From contig VXBM01001016.1 in NCBI GenBank assembly GCA_013400155.1, positions 239,426 through 303,425 of the forward strand: DNA of 64,000 bases, given 5' to 3'. The first letter of the stretch is position 1; the number at the start of each line of letters is the position of its first letter. The notes beneath the pieces are model-generated. The model was given only the letters and a program-made list of their open reading frames with translations. It ran no database searches and had not been told where the DNA came from. The DNA comes from Helopsaltes ochotensis. Taxonomy: Eukaryota; Chordata; Aves; Passeriformes; Locustellidae. The position numbers and the translations under genes were made by a program. Shown here piece by piece: positions 25,356-39,113 of the stretch.

Positions 25356-28300
25356 GTAACAGATTTGTCTTGATCCCTTTTCCAGTCCCATTTCACATGT
25401 GATACACCGTGACGTGGTGAAGCTGCTGTTAATAGCACAGGATCATGCTTGCGTGGAGATCAATCTATTGATAGAATTACCGATTGATGTTTTGTTTACA
25501 TCTGATGTTTTTGTCAATTATAGATTATAGGGAGTAACAGCGCTTGTGACAGCTGAAAGTGGGAAATAAAAATGTAAGTTTAATCATAAAAACCCCTACA
25601 ATGTGTAGTGGTGTCCAAAATGCTAATTCAGAGACATTTGGGATATTGCTTTTTAATAGTTTTATATATATTTAGTTTTGGTAAGCCTTGAGCTTGCTCT
25701 AGAGGGCTACAAGCATCCCCCATGGAATTCAGTAATTGACCCTAAAATTGGTTTTGACCAAATACACAACCCAAGGTATAGATCAAACTCTTTATTGCTG
25801 TAACACTAACAAGACCTTTGGATCTGCATGAGATCTGCATGAGATCTTACAAAATAGGTTAACTGGTTAACAAAATGAAACTTTTCAAAAGAAAATCAAA
25901 ATCTCCAGGGAACCATCAAATTCTAATTGGCATCATGAGTTCATTTCTTATTATGATAATTGCCAGTGCTATTTTAGAAATATCTTTTCTTATAGCAGGG
26001 GAGTACATTTGTACTGGCCATGCTCAGTCATTCTTCACAATGAAAATTAAAGTCCAGATTTCTTTCCTGAGCAGAGCAAATTAAAGCTACCCGTGAAGTC
26101 AGTTTTGTAGCATATTTATCGGAGGGTCTCAATAATCTTCCAATGTTGCTGCCCAGAAAAGAGGATGATATATGATGTATGCAGCTGCTTGGGTCCTGGG
26201 AGGCAGAGTCTCTTTTTGTGAGACAGACAGTTCTGCCTACAAACTCTTAGTGTACCCCCCTTAACTTGCAGATCTAGTAAACGGCTTAATTTTTATAAAT
26301 TTTAGATTATCTGTTCTAAATTGCTATACAAGTCTATGCCATGAGTTTCATGCATTCGTAGTATTTAGTCACCATAATCGTTGTCAACACAGATTAAAGA
26401 ATTTACAGTGACTCATAACCATATGTTTTGTTTATTTTAGTTCTTCTGTTCACTTGTTTGTCCTGTTTTTTCAGCTTCTGTGTTTTTCGTTGAAGTTCAG
26501 AAATTACTACTACTGAAATGTTGCTGTTGCTAAAGATATATAGTGATGTATGCAGCATGTTAAGAGATTGACAAAGAAGTCCTGCATCACAGTTTTTAAA
26601 AAAAGTGTCTTGAACATGCACGATGACAACATTCATTTTGAGATGCTACATATTCTACAGCTATCTGTTGATAAGTATGTCCTGTGCTTTAACATTAAAC
26701 TATGTGCAAGCAGCAAATTCAGGCCTCTGATTGAGAAAAATCAATTTTAGGTAGACATCAGAAGTTTCCTAAAATGGAGCTCATTAGTGACCATTTGGAG
26801 AATGATTATCTTTCAGAATATGAGGTTAGTTTTATCTGTCATATTCTCCTTTTAGGAGAGTAAGAGCATCTATGACCTATGGAGAAAAATTTTTTGTATG
26901 ACAGGAGTCTTCTTTTGACTAACTTACAGTCCCATTTTTTCATTTTTTGTGTTTGTGTCCAGGTTAAACTGCGACCATTTGAGCTGTATGCGAGCCAATC
27001 TAAGAAAGATTATGGTCAGCAGCAACAGCAATGAATAGCACTCCTAAGAGGAAATTCTAATTTAAACAAAAAATCGTATGTTCTTCACTCAAACTCAGTC
27101 ACAAATTAACAGCTGTAGCTTCATAATTGGCTTAAGACATCAAAAGTCCAGTGGTAGTACCTCATGTAAGATATCATAGGCAGCTTGATATTTTAGAAAG
27201 ACAATGTTCTTATGTAAATTAATTACTCAGGTACCAGAGCTTCCAGCACTCTTTTCTAAGCTATTGTGCTGCTACTGCACATAAGTTTGTAGGGTTTTGT
27301 TCCATCTAATTTTGAATAGTTCGTACAATTTGGGTTTTTCCTTACATTGGACTGCTGTTATCACAAACAAGTAGCTCTCACTGTTGGAGTACTGTAAGCT
27401 ATAGTCACTCTGAAATTTTCTTTGTCGAGTTAGGATATACTCCAAACATTAAGGCAGTCTACCGTAATAGAAGGTATTTTTAGGAATTAAAATGGCATTT
27501 TAATTCTTATCAGTAAAAGAGACCAGGACCATGGAAAGAAAAGATCCTTGATAAAGTGCAGGTTGAGAGTATTTTTTTTCTTTGATAGCACAATACTTGT
27601 TTTCTTCACAGCAGCTTCTTTCCCTTTGCACCATTTCTTCTTTCAAGAATGACAACTTTTATTTTCTATCATGAATTTTATTTATTTGACAGCAGTTTCC
27701 TTTGAATGAAGTTCATAGGTAGCTGTATGCTAAGGACAAGAAATAAAACATGCTATTCATTGTTCCAGTATTACTTTCTAGTTGCTTCCCTGCCAGTTTT
27801 ATTTGTAACTAGTAAGGAGCCTGGGGATCATGATTTCTATTATTAATCTGGGTGTTAGAGTGGATAGGCTAGGGTTGTCTGTATGTAGTTTACTTAAAAA
27901 TAAACAAAATTTTAAAACTTGTTTTGTGCAAGCTTGCAAAGACGTACTGCTTGGCCATGAACTTGGATTTTAGGCAGATATAAAGGTGTCAAGTAACTGA
28001 AACAAAACAGAGGAAATCTGAGTAACAAGTGGAAGAAAAAGGCTATTAACTGGGAAGGGAAGACTCGACGCCTTTGCAGGTGCACCCATATGAGGGAATT
28101 TTCTCTTAGAAAGAAGAAAAGCAAAGATGAATGAATATAAGCAATCAGATGATAAATTTACAGGTAATGGCATTAAGGCAAATATGCATTTCTTTCCAAA
28201 ATCAGGGACAGCGTGATTTTAGTTTTGAGAAACATCCAAAGAAAGCCCTCACTTCCCTTCTAAAGGCCTTGTACCTTTGCTGTACAACAAGCAGTACTTT

Positions 28301-28664
28301 GGTTTCTGGGCTTCTGTCTTTCCATTGTTAATCTATTCCAAATCAAGACAATGTTACATTGCCTCATTCTCTCGGTGACAAATTCCTTTATTTTCAGATT
28401 CTTCAGAACTTGTCAAACCTCATTTTTCTAGGAGTCCCTAAATTTGCTGGCAGTGGAAAAATGTCTTATTTAATATGTCTAAGCAGCTGTAAAGTAAATA
28501 CTTCCATGGTGTGAAACTCTGGAATCTTCTTGGTATTCTCTACTTGCAACATTTCCTAACACTTTTTACCCATTTTGTAATGACAGAAATTCAGAGGTTC
28601 CCTGGCAAGACTTTCTCTCTGTGTGCTTCTGGTAAAAACTTAGTGCATTTTGAGGTTTAGATAT

Positions 28665-28684
28665 ATTACTGTATATACAGTAAT
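28665..28684. repeat. 20-bp perfect palindrome
   Basis: ATTACTGTATATACAGTAAT reads the same on both strands with no loop. It may be a chance AT-rich palindrome. No paralogous copy was noticed in the window. Confidence 0.9.
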
Positions 28685-29954
28685 GTAGATTGTAATTTAT
28701 ATCACTTACACAAATCAGTACTGCAGGCAATCTACACAACCAGAAGGAAGGGTTGTCTTTGAAATAATTTATTTCCAAAATTTAGTTAACATGTAAAGAT
28801 GCTTCACTCTGGGAAACACATAAAAATATTCTGGAAAATTATGCTTTCAAGAATTTCATTAAGATCCCTTTCAAAACCAAAGAACTGTACATTTTGGAAA
28901 GGACATTCCTTGCTACCTGAAATTATATAGGCATATCCATGATATTGGAAAGAACTTTATGTGCTGAAAGGACTGGTTTCTGGCATTATGGTGAAAATCT
29001 ACTGGGGTCATTGAAATTCACTCAGAAACTTTTCTTGCACTGTCTTGCTCTTTGTGATAAGAAGTATTCAATAAATTACAAGTTTAAAGAAGGTATGTTT
29101 GCCTAGGACAGATTTTTCTTTATGTTTGGGTCCTCTTTTTTTACTACTTATCAATCTGAAGCATTTTTTTTATTGATGACTGTACTTACTGAGGTTGTAA
29201 ATAAGACAGAAGAATTAGGGGGCAAGGCCAACAGGAAAACTGATTTGTGAGGCGAGTAAAATGGCATGGTTCTTGAAACTAGCAACCAAAATTAAAGGAA
29301 AAAATGAAATGTGTTTAATAAGCTTAATCACAAATTAATTAACTTTGAATTATCAAAAAATCTAGGACTGAAGCCTTTAACAGTGATAATATTCTGTGCA
29401 AAAGATACTCATTTCTCATCACAAAATATGCATATGCTTGTTAGCATTTACATTTGATTGTAAATGGTCTTTAGAACATCTGTGTTAGATGTGACTTGCT
29501 GGTGAAATCACATTTTAATTTCTTTGCTGACTGGAAGGACGTGTGGCATGCATCTCTCCTAGATTAAAAGCCTAAAACCCTCCAAATAATTCTGTCAGGA
29601 AGCTCTGCCACGCAAGTATTTCTTGGCAGCAAATATATGCATGGCATGGGGATGGCTGATGTAAATTCATCTGGAAATTTGAATTCACACCAACAGTAAT
29701 GCTGTTATTTTACTTGCCTAACGTTATTAGGGGAACGATCTTTTTCAATATGCCTTCTGCTGGATGTACATAGAACTTTCTCTTATGTGGAATGAAGAAT
29801 AGAAAATCTGCAAGCAGATTTCAAAGAAGTTTAGTATTCCCCTCATTAAGCTAATTTTCATATTAAACCCCCCACGTGTTTACAAGAATCATTCCTGTGC
29901 AGAAGGGACACTATTGTCAAAGAAACCAGCCTGCATATTTAACTTTTCCCTTTA

Positions 29955-30175
29955 TCTGCGTTCAAAGCAACGTAAGTTCGACGCACGGAGCAAAATTTCT
30001 CCCGTGTTGGTGCTCCAAGCGTGATGTGTAGACACCTCCCTGCTGAACACAGGCTGCTCATTCTCCCGGCTGCGGGTGCTCTGCAGCCTCTGCTAAGCTC
30101 CTAACGAAAAGAACACTTTGCCTCAGTTACCAGGAGGACCTTCTGTCACCGGACTGATGGCAGGACACCACATGG
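29955..30175. promoter_or_regulatory. local CpG cluster in ANO4 intron 1, candidate regulatory element
   Basis: About eleven CpG dinucleotides fall within some 220 bp (for example in TTCGACGCACGG, CTCCCGTG, CCCGGCTGCGGG and ACCGGACTG), while the kilobases around it are nearly CpG-free. It is too small for a classical CpG island and has no LTR hallmarks such as TATA plus AATAAA. It lies 4.6 kb downstream of the ANO4 start exon. A conserved enhancer or an alternative promoter are possible readings, but both are inference. Confidence 0.35.
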
Positions 30176-33100
30176 TGATTATGCAGCTCTTTGAAATTAA
30201 GAGCTGGACTAGCACGCAGATGATGCAGAGCTTAAAATCTTCTATCACTTCGCTTAGTCATTCAGCCTATTTCGTTCAGCCCTTTACTTTTGTATGACAA
30301 AAGTAAACTTCTTTGAAAATTCCTAAGATATCTAGTCTTCAGAATGTTCATTCTAGCACTTTGGAGAACACTTTTGCAACAGCATGCTAACAAAAAAATT
30401 TAAAAAAAAAGCTAGCACAAAAAGCACTGGGTTTCAATGCTATCTGTTTTATTTAATTTAAATGTATTTGATGCAGGCAGAAATTGCATCCCTCTGTATC
30501 AATTAGTGCTGCATGTGACACAACAAGTACTGAATCTATCTGGAAGAGACCTGTGCATGCCCTCAATAAGGGGCTTCAGAAAATGATATTAACAATTTTA
30601 AGTGGTGACTTTGAGGGTGTTTTGCTTCTCTGAGGCCTATGTGTTTTTAAACTTAACTCTTTTCAAAGAATTATTCGTCCCCTTCCTGCTTTGATCACTC
30701 TCCTGTACACTGTTATAAAGCAATCATCCATTCAGCCCTGCAATCAATTATGCATGGTTACTTTAAAATCAGTACAATTCACCCTCAGATTTCAGGTCTC
30801 CTGGCTGTTGTTAGTTTACAACATATAGTCACCTCACAGAGGCTGCAAAATGCTGCTCTCTTTGGATGTTCCTGATTGTTTTACCATCTGAGAGTTTCCT
30901 TTCAAGAGGAAAAAACAGGAAAAGGCTTAGGACTAAGTTCACTGATCCTAAAGCAAGGTTATAATGCCCTGAGACCAGTGTAACATAGCTGTCTTAAAAC
31001 AACTTGACCATTCTGTTCTGAAGAAAATAGACAATATATAAAATTTTGCAAAATTTCTGAGAAAGTAATGACCTATTTAATCTAAAAAAGTTACTTATAA
31101 TTCAAGGAATAGTGAGAGAAACTTTGAATACTCAGTTATTATGTTCTTGTAATGCTTGACTGAAAAATGGGGCTTTTTCTTAGCTCTATAGTTCTTGCTT
31201 AAAGGGGTTTAGTGTTATGTAAGACTCTATTTCTAATGTTAAATATGTTACATATATTCCAAAGAAAGATTCTTGCAGGAAGACTGTCAAAAGATGGAAC
31301 AAACTGGCTTCTACTTTGGCAGAGAGGCTTTTAAAGTCAGAAAAGGGATTTGACTAAAATAGGTAATTTCTACAAAAGGTTTGTATCATTCCAAAAGATA
31401 GCAAGACCTCTTTCCTAACACCAAGCCTGCTGGTTCATTCTGATGTCTCAAAATTAAGCCAGACCTTCCTTTATAATTAAAAAAACCAAATGGTTTTGCT
31501 GCTGGTACTTTCTGCCAGAATTAATTGTCAGGTTATAGTTAGACTGTGAAGGCAGTGCTGTGGTACAATGTGAGTATAATTGTTTGTTACATTAAAACAC
31601 ACCTGAAAGAGACACCTGATATCTTTTAAAAGCTGTCTTGATGTCCCACATTAAAATAAAGTGAATCTTTGGTGCACTGAAGTTTTCTGTCAGGTTGTTT
31701 CCTGTGCAGTCAGATTTTCTCCATGTCTCATCAATAAACTACTGACTTGAGAACTGGGTAGAGGTTTTGCAATAAACCTTTGTTTGTTCAGCAAAGGTTT
31801 TCCTCTCCTCCCCTTAAAGAGTTGCTTGCTAATGACCATGGTTATTGGTAAAGGGATGTATCATTCACAAGTAGTTAGATTTTTCAAACACAGACAAATA
31901 TTTGAACACATGATAGTGGTCTTTGATAGTTGTGTTTTTATATGTGTGTCACAGTGTAAGAGGAAACAGGAGAAGCTAAAAGCCATTCTCAATATTTTTA
32001 TAGAAATACGGGTAGTAGGAAATGGACTGAATTGTTCAACGTGTTTAGATCTTAGACTTCTGTCAAGATCCTTATTTGCAATATACAACTGTGGAGAAAT
32101 GTCTTTGCTTAGTTTTACTCTGTGACTTTGTGCCATTTTCAGGCTGTATCTTGTGAGTACCCATCTCAGGCATTGTGCACTTGGAAGAGGGTAGATTTGT
32201 TCCCTGTAGGAGGGGCACCAAAGCTACCTGTAGGAGGGAAACTTTGCTGCCCTGTCTCTTTGTATAATCACAGAAGTCCTTCTGGGAGGTAATTCCAAAG
32301 GCTTGTTGTTCAACTCTGTTCCTCTACTGATTGATGAAGGATCTGAACCAGGGCCAAATAGAGCCAAGTTATTGGAAATATTAGGCATAGGAAAGTGTGA
32401 CATTCTATGCTTGGTGCTTCTGTGTGAACATTCAGGTTCTTTTAATAATCAGAACATAGAGGCATCCTCTGAGCATAGACAGAAAATGAAGCAAGAGGTT
32501 GTGGGCTTTTGCAGAGCAGTCCAGTGGTTTTCCCATTTGGTTTCTGTCCATGTGGGAGGCATGGATTATCAGCTCTCTGCAGCTGTTGTCCTATTCAAAC
32601 TCGCTGCTGAAGAGGTGCCTCCCCCTTGATGATGTGATCACAGTGTTGGTGGGTTTGACTTCACTCATGCCCACAGCTCATTCAGGGCAGTGATGGAATT
32701 GGAAATATGAGAATTGAGGGCAATCAGGACCCTGTCCCTATAGTCTGGTCTTCAGGCTGTTGTGACAGTAGAGGACGTTTTCAGGTTATTGTTTTGCATG
32801 CTATCTGTCCATTTTTCCTATAGTTGTCTCTGGAAAAGGCATTCACAGCATGAAAGAGAAAGAACAAGTGCTGAACATAGAACTTCCCACATCTCTATAG
32901 TTAAATGGTATAAACTGTGTGTTTGATGCCAGCCAGGGTTTAATGGAGGGAAGAGTGGACACCATATGCCATCAAATTTGTGATAAATCAGTAATATTAT
33001 GTGTTCAGAAATTTCCCCTTCACTACTGCCGCTTCTGGAAGATAAAAAAAGAGTTTGATCTAACATAATTAAGCATATGTCATGTCTTGCATATGTCATA

Positions 33101-33299
33101 TATTTCAACGCAAAGGGAATCTATTTTTAAATTTCGTTTCAAAAATAATTTCAGTATTTTTGTTGCTGTGCCTTTGACATGACCATGCAGATGACCATGC
33201 AGAGACAGCTAAGGTATAGGTGCCTCATTTTCACTAGAATGATTTGGGGTTTGAAATTTTTTCCTAATATTCCTTGGACTTTCTTATTGAAAATGAAGA

Positions 33300-33371
33300 A
33301 TTATTTATAATTATAATCTATAATAATAATTATAGAAACCCTATAAATAATTATTCCAATATTATTCCAAT
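33300..33371. repeat. AT-only low-complexity patch
   Basis: Repeated ATTAT, TATAAT and AATAAT words, with local tandem ATTCCAAT units (near 33353-33371). Low-complexity sequence with partial self-complementarity. Confidence 0.75.
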
Positions 33372-36300
33372 AATTTTCAAAACTCAAAAGACATTTTTGT
33401 GCTTTTATACTCCACTTGGATGCTGAGGCAGACACATTATTTTATTCATAAACAATATGAAAACCATTAAGATAAATGATGTTTTCCACATACCAGAAGA
33501 AGATGTGTTTAGCTATACCAAATAGTGATAGACTATACACATTTGTTTTAAGGTAATTGATAAATCAATTAAGAATATCAAAAGTTATATGGAAGTTCTT
33601 ATGTATTTATAGACATCTGTAGCAATGTACCAAGTCAGGAGTTTTTCAGAGGTCTGCAAGTAATTCCACAGTGTACCCAATCTTTTCAGTCTTGGAAACA
33701 TACTGTGTATTAATGCCATTATTACGGAGTACTTTGTCTTAAATCAGAAGTCCCCAAAGGCCTCTCAATGTGTAACATTAACAATTACTTAAAAGATTTC
33801 CAAAAGTGTGAATGTTTGTAGCTAGACGGGGAAAATCCTGTGGCATACATTGGTACAAGTAAGTAATACCTTGTATTGTGAAAAACTGAGACCTTTAAGA
33901 TATTTCAGTTTGTCACTACACATACATGTGTAGATGTGGCAGACTGCTGTTCTTACTTTGATGTTATGCTGCCTTAACTGTAAAAATACGTCAGGAAGTT
34001 CTCAGAAACAGGGAATTAAACACATGAGTTTTCCTGTCCTTACCCTCACTGCCATCTTCAAAAGGAATCCACGACTGGAAACAAGCATCGAAATGAAAGG
34101 AGAAGGGAACTCACCACACACATCCCGCCTCCTTTGTAGAAATTTGGAATTGTGTTGGAGCTGTAAGGTAGAGGAAGCTTAGTGCTGCTGGCAAGGAGCA
34201 AGGACAGAAGGCAAGTTTCTGGGTAACAGTCTTTTTCCAGAAAGGAGTCAAGTGTTGGGCTAGTGAACCAAAGTTGCAGTTTGCAACTTTTTTTCTTTTG
34301 TGCAGAGAAGAGGAAGCTCAAGGCAGGACACAACATGTTTCTGCATCCTGAGCGAACATACTTAGCAATGATAATTTTGCATTGTGAAACTCTGCACTAT
34401 TGTACATGAGTGACTGGAGGATAGAAACAAAAAATTAAATACTTTTGATATGTTACAATCTGTCGAATGTAATCACTGAAGTACAATTGATGTGTACAGT
34501 ATTCACATAATGCTGTGGGAGAGCAAAATGCCTAGGCAGAAAGAATATAACAATACCGGTTGGTGAGGAACAAAAAAGAACGGGACGTAGGATTTCTGAC
34601 AGAAAAAAGTCCCTGACCAATGTAGCAAAAGCAGCTCTTTCTGAAAGACTTGTCATGATACACATCAGCCTTCCATTTAATGAAATAATTATCCATCTCT
34701 GAGCTACTGCTTTCAGGCCAACTTTATCTTGCTAGGAAGACATGTATATTAATATATATTTGCATACATTCTATGACTCATAGAACAGCTTGGGGTTTCG
34801 TTTTGAAGCAATAATTGAACCAAAATGGTTTTCATCTGCTCCAGTTGCATTGTCCAGTGCAGTGCATTTTGTTTCTACTTTCACAGAAATGAGAAGTGCC
34901 AGAACTTCGAGCAGTAAAGCTGTGCTGTACACTCACATGCAGACCCCTGACTAACATGCATAGGAAATGCTTAATGCAATTTCCATTAGAAACTCTGCTT
35001 TTCACGTAGATGACCTGCCAAGAGCTCACAGGAAGAAGCCAATAGAAAATGTGCCTGAAGGGATGATTCTTTGATGATTCTCTATCCCTTGTTGACATGG
35101 GTTTGCCTAGAGTGAAAAGGGCACCGTGCACAGCAGCTTTCTGCTTGCTTTTTAAAGAAACGAGTCTGGTAAGAAGGGGCAACTTCTCTGTAGAACTTAC
35201 ATGCAGTACTTAGTGTAGCAAAACAAGCCTGCTAATGTTAGAATTATATTTGTTCTCGCTAAGTATCACCCACTTAGAGGTAGATGGCCCTGTGACAGAA
35301 GCATCCATCCACATGGCAAAATCTCTTTCCCTGCAAGTTACAATGCCCTTGTTTAACATCAGTACCATACTAACTATGTTGGTACACAAGTCGCTTCTCT
35401 GATACATTTGGTCATTTTTATATTTAGAAGTATGTTAAAACTCTTAGACTTAGAACAATGACTTAGAACAAGCCATCTCATTTAGCCTCTAAAATTTAAA
35501 GCTCTTTTGAAAATCTCATTTGTTTTCTTAACCTAATTAACTGGGATCCTTCAAGACAAATAAAGGAAAAAGTATGTTATTTTATACACAACTTTATGCA
35601 TCAATGAGTAAATCAGAGGGAATGACATGAGGTAATTTAAAATATTATTTCAGTTGGACTAGAAAGTCTCAGTAAGCTGAGAAAAATCTCAGACTGACCT
35701 TTATAAAAAAAATAACTTTTTACATCTAATATTTACTTCGCTTTTATATGTGTTTATTTCTCATACTTCTGTGGAAAGAGAGTCTTTACTATCCTCTTAG
35801 ACAATATTGCTTAGATTTTACTCAGTGGGACATGCCATTGATAAAACATAAATCAGCAGCTGCTAAAGCAAGAAGGAAATGTTAAAGGCAAGTTAGTGAT
35901 CCATCAATAGTAACAGTGACATCAGATAGTGTCTTTGCATGTTGTATTGGAGATCTGTGGTAAGGTAAAGAAAATAAATCACTGGAATGTGGATGAGGTC
36001 ATTGTGGCTTTTTGCAAAGAGCTACTAGCTTAAAACCTCTGTCTGACAACAAGCCAGAAATCATTAATTTGGCCAGTCCACTACCCATCACATAGGTGGT
36101 GCAGTAAAAATGTAGTAGTCCCACCTGAAATGTAGAGGCTGACAGAGAGGGAGGAGGATAGAAGCCCAAGTGCCCAAATTCAAATCTTTATTGACATCAT
36201 TAAGGTAATGGGAGAAGCAAGCATTCCTGCAAGTCCTAATTTAAAAGCTATGTTGTTGGGAGACACATTTTTTCCCTTGTGTTGGTGAAGGTAAGTTTGT

Positions 36301-38109
36301 AATTAACTATGTGTTTTATCACAAATGATTGGTAGAAGATTACACCTACAATTTTGACTGAAATCAGACTGGATGCTTTTAATCTGCTACTTGTGCAGTG
36401 AGGCCAAATATTAAGGCTACTGTGAATCAGACAAGCACTGTGGATTGCTGAAAGCTCCCTATACTGAAAGTGGATCAAATACAGGAGAGGAAATTTGAAT
36501 GCAGCAAAATTGTCTTCTCTTCATTGTCTGAAATACAATAAGGTTTCAGCTGGTCATTTTCTGACCACTTCCTAGGCATTTTGGTTTTTGTTATATAAAG
36601 AGAAGCTTTGAAGTTGGCTGTGTACATTCTCCAAGAGTTTAGTTTTATTGATAGGTCTATGGTTAGATAGTCCATCAGATATCAGGACATTGGGACCTCC
36701 ATAGCTTACTGCCATTTCCTTTCTCCCTGGCCCAATTAGTTCAGATCTGCTAGAGATGCTGCAAGGATCCTGCTACCTTCATCTCTTCTGACAAAAAGCA
36801 ACTTAAACATAACAAAGATATAGAATTTAGGGGAAGAAAGGGTATTTTATATTTGTCCATATGGTCATTAATTTGCTCTAACTAGGGTTGAAATGCAGAA
36901 CAAAGATTGTTGGATGTTGGATGCAGGTATGAAATGGTGTATGTTAAAAGTGGTAAGTGAGTATTTAAGAAGAAACTGAATGATATAATTTGCAAAGCTG
37001 CTTAACTGAATTGCTGTCCATTGATTACTTTTCTACTTCCATCATAGTGTTTGTATGTATTTTTCAGCAGCTGGAGTATTTTTTCTTGGGCCTTAGAAAT
37101 CTCTTTTGGGGCAAATCTTAGCCTCTCATCTCTGAGGTCATCTGCAGATTTCCCTAGGCTACTATTGTATGAATAATCAGTTCTCTTACTTAAGAAATTC
37201 TCTTTGTTCTGCATCATTAAATGCTGCTTCCTGCTGCTGCTATGACAGATTGCTTTGCAGGAATCTACAAGGGGAGTTGTCTCTGATGTTAACAGTGAAT
37301 CTTTGCTCTAGAACAAAAGAATACGTTGAAACAAGCACAAGAAAAATTGAATATATAATTTTTAACACTGAAAAAATAATAAAGGATTGAGCTTGTCAAA
37401 GTGTACCCATTTCAAGATCTGTATTTCCAAAAAGTGGAGAAGGGCCCTTAAAATACTTTTGAGTAATTTTATGCCTAGAAATATTATTTGTCACTCCCAT
37501 CAAGGCAGTAATGAGATAGTTATTTGGCAAGCAGAAGGGGAAAATACAATGGACTAGCCAAGAATTCAAAATAAGAGCAGCTTCTTATAGGAAGACAGTA
37601 GATGAAAGGAAAATGCTTCTTTCTAAGGCATGAGTGATAGGATCTAGTAAAGCACAGTAATCTAAATGACCTGAAGGTTTGTTCTTCCACCTTGACCTTT
37701 TTGTCATGAACTCCTCCCCCGGATATCTCCCTGACCACTGAAGGTCTCTGCTAGTTCTGAACATGAGGTACTCGAGAGCATCTCTAACAAATGCCTTTGT
37801 GAAAGGTTTTCCTGCTACTCTTTAAAAACCAGAGGTATTCCCAGTAGTTCCCTCTTTCTCTGTCTTTATCCAAGTACCCTATAGCCAGCATCTTGCCCAT
37901 TTTCTGTCTACTCTTGATATGCAGCCACCTTTCTCTGAGTGGAAAATGTCTGTTTTCAAAACTTTCTGCTTTCTTTGCTCATGTTGAAAGAGCATTTAAA
38001 TGGGCAAATTTTGTGTCTGTTTTTGTGTGTAAATGGGTTTGAAACTGTGACCTGCCAGAATAATTTTTTTTCTGCAATGCTTTTAAACAGCAACCATTAC
38101 AGACCAATG

Positions 38110-38466
38110 TGAATCTGTTGCCCTGACTTTTGGAGCCTTTCTGATGTGTTTCTCAGGTTCTAAAGTGGAGTCAGAATTCTCAATGTTATGCATTGTTCCT
38201 GCTTCTTTCTCACACTGGTGTTATCGATAGATAGGGATGTTTGGGAAAATTCTTGTCAACATCACATACCTTCTGAGTGAAGAAACATTTAATTGACTGT
38301 CAGTTTGGCTGGTGGGATTGGAGAGGTGGCCACACTCTCATCCAATCCCTGTCATGGAACTGAAAACTATATAAGAAAGAACAATAAAGTTCAGCCCTCT
38401 TTTCTGCTCCTTTCCACGTTCCGAGTGTCTGTGTCTTTTATGATGTGCTAAAGAGTGACATGAATT
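38110..38466 (+). mobile_element. solo LTR (copy 2), same family as 13.4 kb
   Basis: The element is 38116-38460 (345 bp). It aligns end to end with the element at 13373-13718, including the TGTTGCCCTGACTTTTG start, the TTATCGATAGATA core, the TATATAAG box (38368-38375), AATAAA (38383-38388) and the final TTTTATG...GACA. The flanks are TGAATC (38110-38115) and TGAATT (38461-38466), a 6-bp target duplication with one change. Many scattered substitutions separate the two copies, so they are independent and not recent. It sits in ANO4 intron 1, in the sense orientation, about 540 bp before exon 2, and its polyadenylation signal could in principle be used. Confidence 0.88.
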
Positions 38467-39002
38467 AATTTGAAATGAACTCCACTCCTGGACTTCTTCC
38501 TAGACTATGTCATGCCATCAGGTTGGCATATGAGAACTTATGGTGTCCTGCATTTGAAACATGCTGTCCATGCTCTTTTTGTCCTAATGGTTATTCTCTG
38601 TCTTGCAACTTACTTTGTGTGTGTGTTTTATTTTAGTCTGTTTGTTCTTATGTCATTTGTAACAAAATCTCTTGTTTGTTTTCATATTTGGGAGTTAGTG
38701 TTGTAGATGGTGTGGTGAAATGATGCTCATGGCATGGTAGCATATGGTCACCTGAACGAGGGACTTGCCAGTGACCACTCTGCATCATTGCTGATAGCAG
38801 AGAATGTCATTGTTTCATTCTATTTAGCTTTAAATCAGTCCGTGTTCTATCTGAAGCTCCTTGATTTGAAGAAAATTTGGTTCTACTAAGGAGGAAAAAT
38901 GGAAGTACCTTCATTCAATGTGCATGTTTCCTCACTTGAAGCCCCTTGATTGGATTTTGTACTGCACTGTCACAAACTCCATCAATCTCTTCAATTCTTC
39001 AG

Positions 39003-39113
39003 AAGGAAGAGAGGATTTACAGGTTAACCAGCTGGAAACGCAAATATGGATAAAACCAGACATACAGAAGACAGATGTGGACTTTTCAGAAATTCTTAAT
39101 GCAATACAAGAAA
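39003..39113 (+). CDS. ANO4: ANO4 coding exon 2
   Basis: A 111-bp exon encoding residues 24 to 60, plus one base of the next codon. It is preceded by a pyrimidine-rich acceptor (TCAATTCTTCAG) and followed by a near-consensus donor, GTAAGT at 39114. It enters and leaves in phase 1. The peptide starts EGREDLQ and ends with the block DVDFSEILNAIQE, which is identical to mammalian ANO4 in that block. The middle (about residues 31 to 45) has diverged more. This is part of the disordered cytosolic N-terminus before the dimerisation domain. No frameshift or stop is present. The conserved block is the strongest single sign that the gene is ANO4 and not a paralogue. Confidence 0.95.

Larger units (their letters stand above)
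25356..39002 (+). other. ANO4: ANO4 intron 1
   Basis: A 13.6-kb intron between the first two coding exons, from GT at 25356 to AG at 39001-39002. It contains a tandem GATCTGCATGA repeat near 25820, a 20-base perfect palindrome at 28665-28684, a local CpG cluster at about 29955-30175, an AT-only patch at 33300-33371 and a solo LTR at 38116-38460. No extra exon could be supported. Long introns with regulatory elements are usual for neural genes such as ANO4. Confidence 0.8.
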
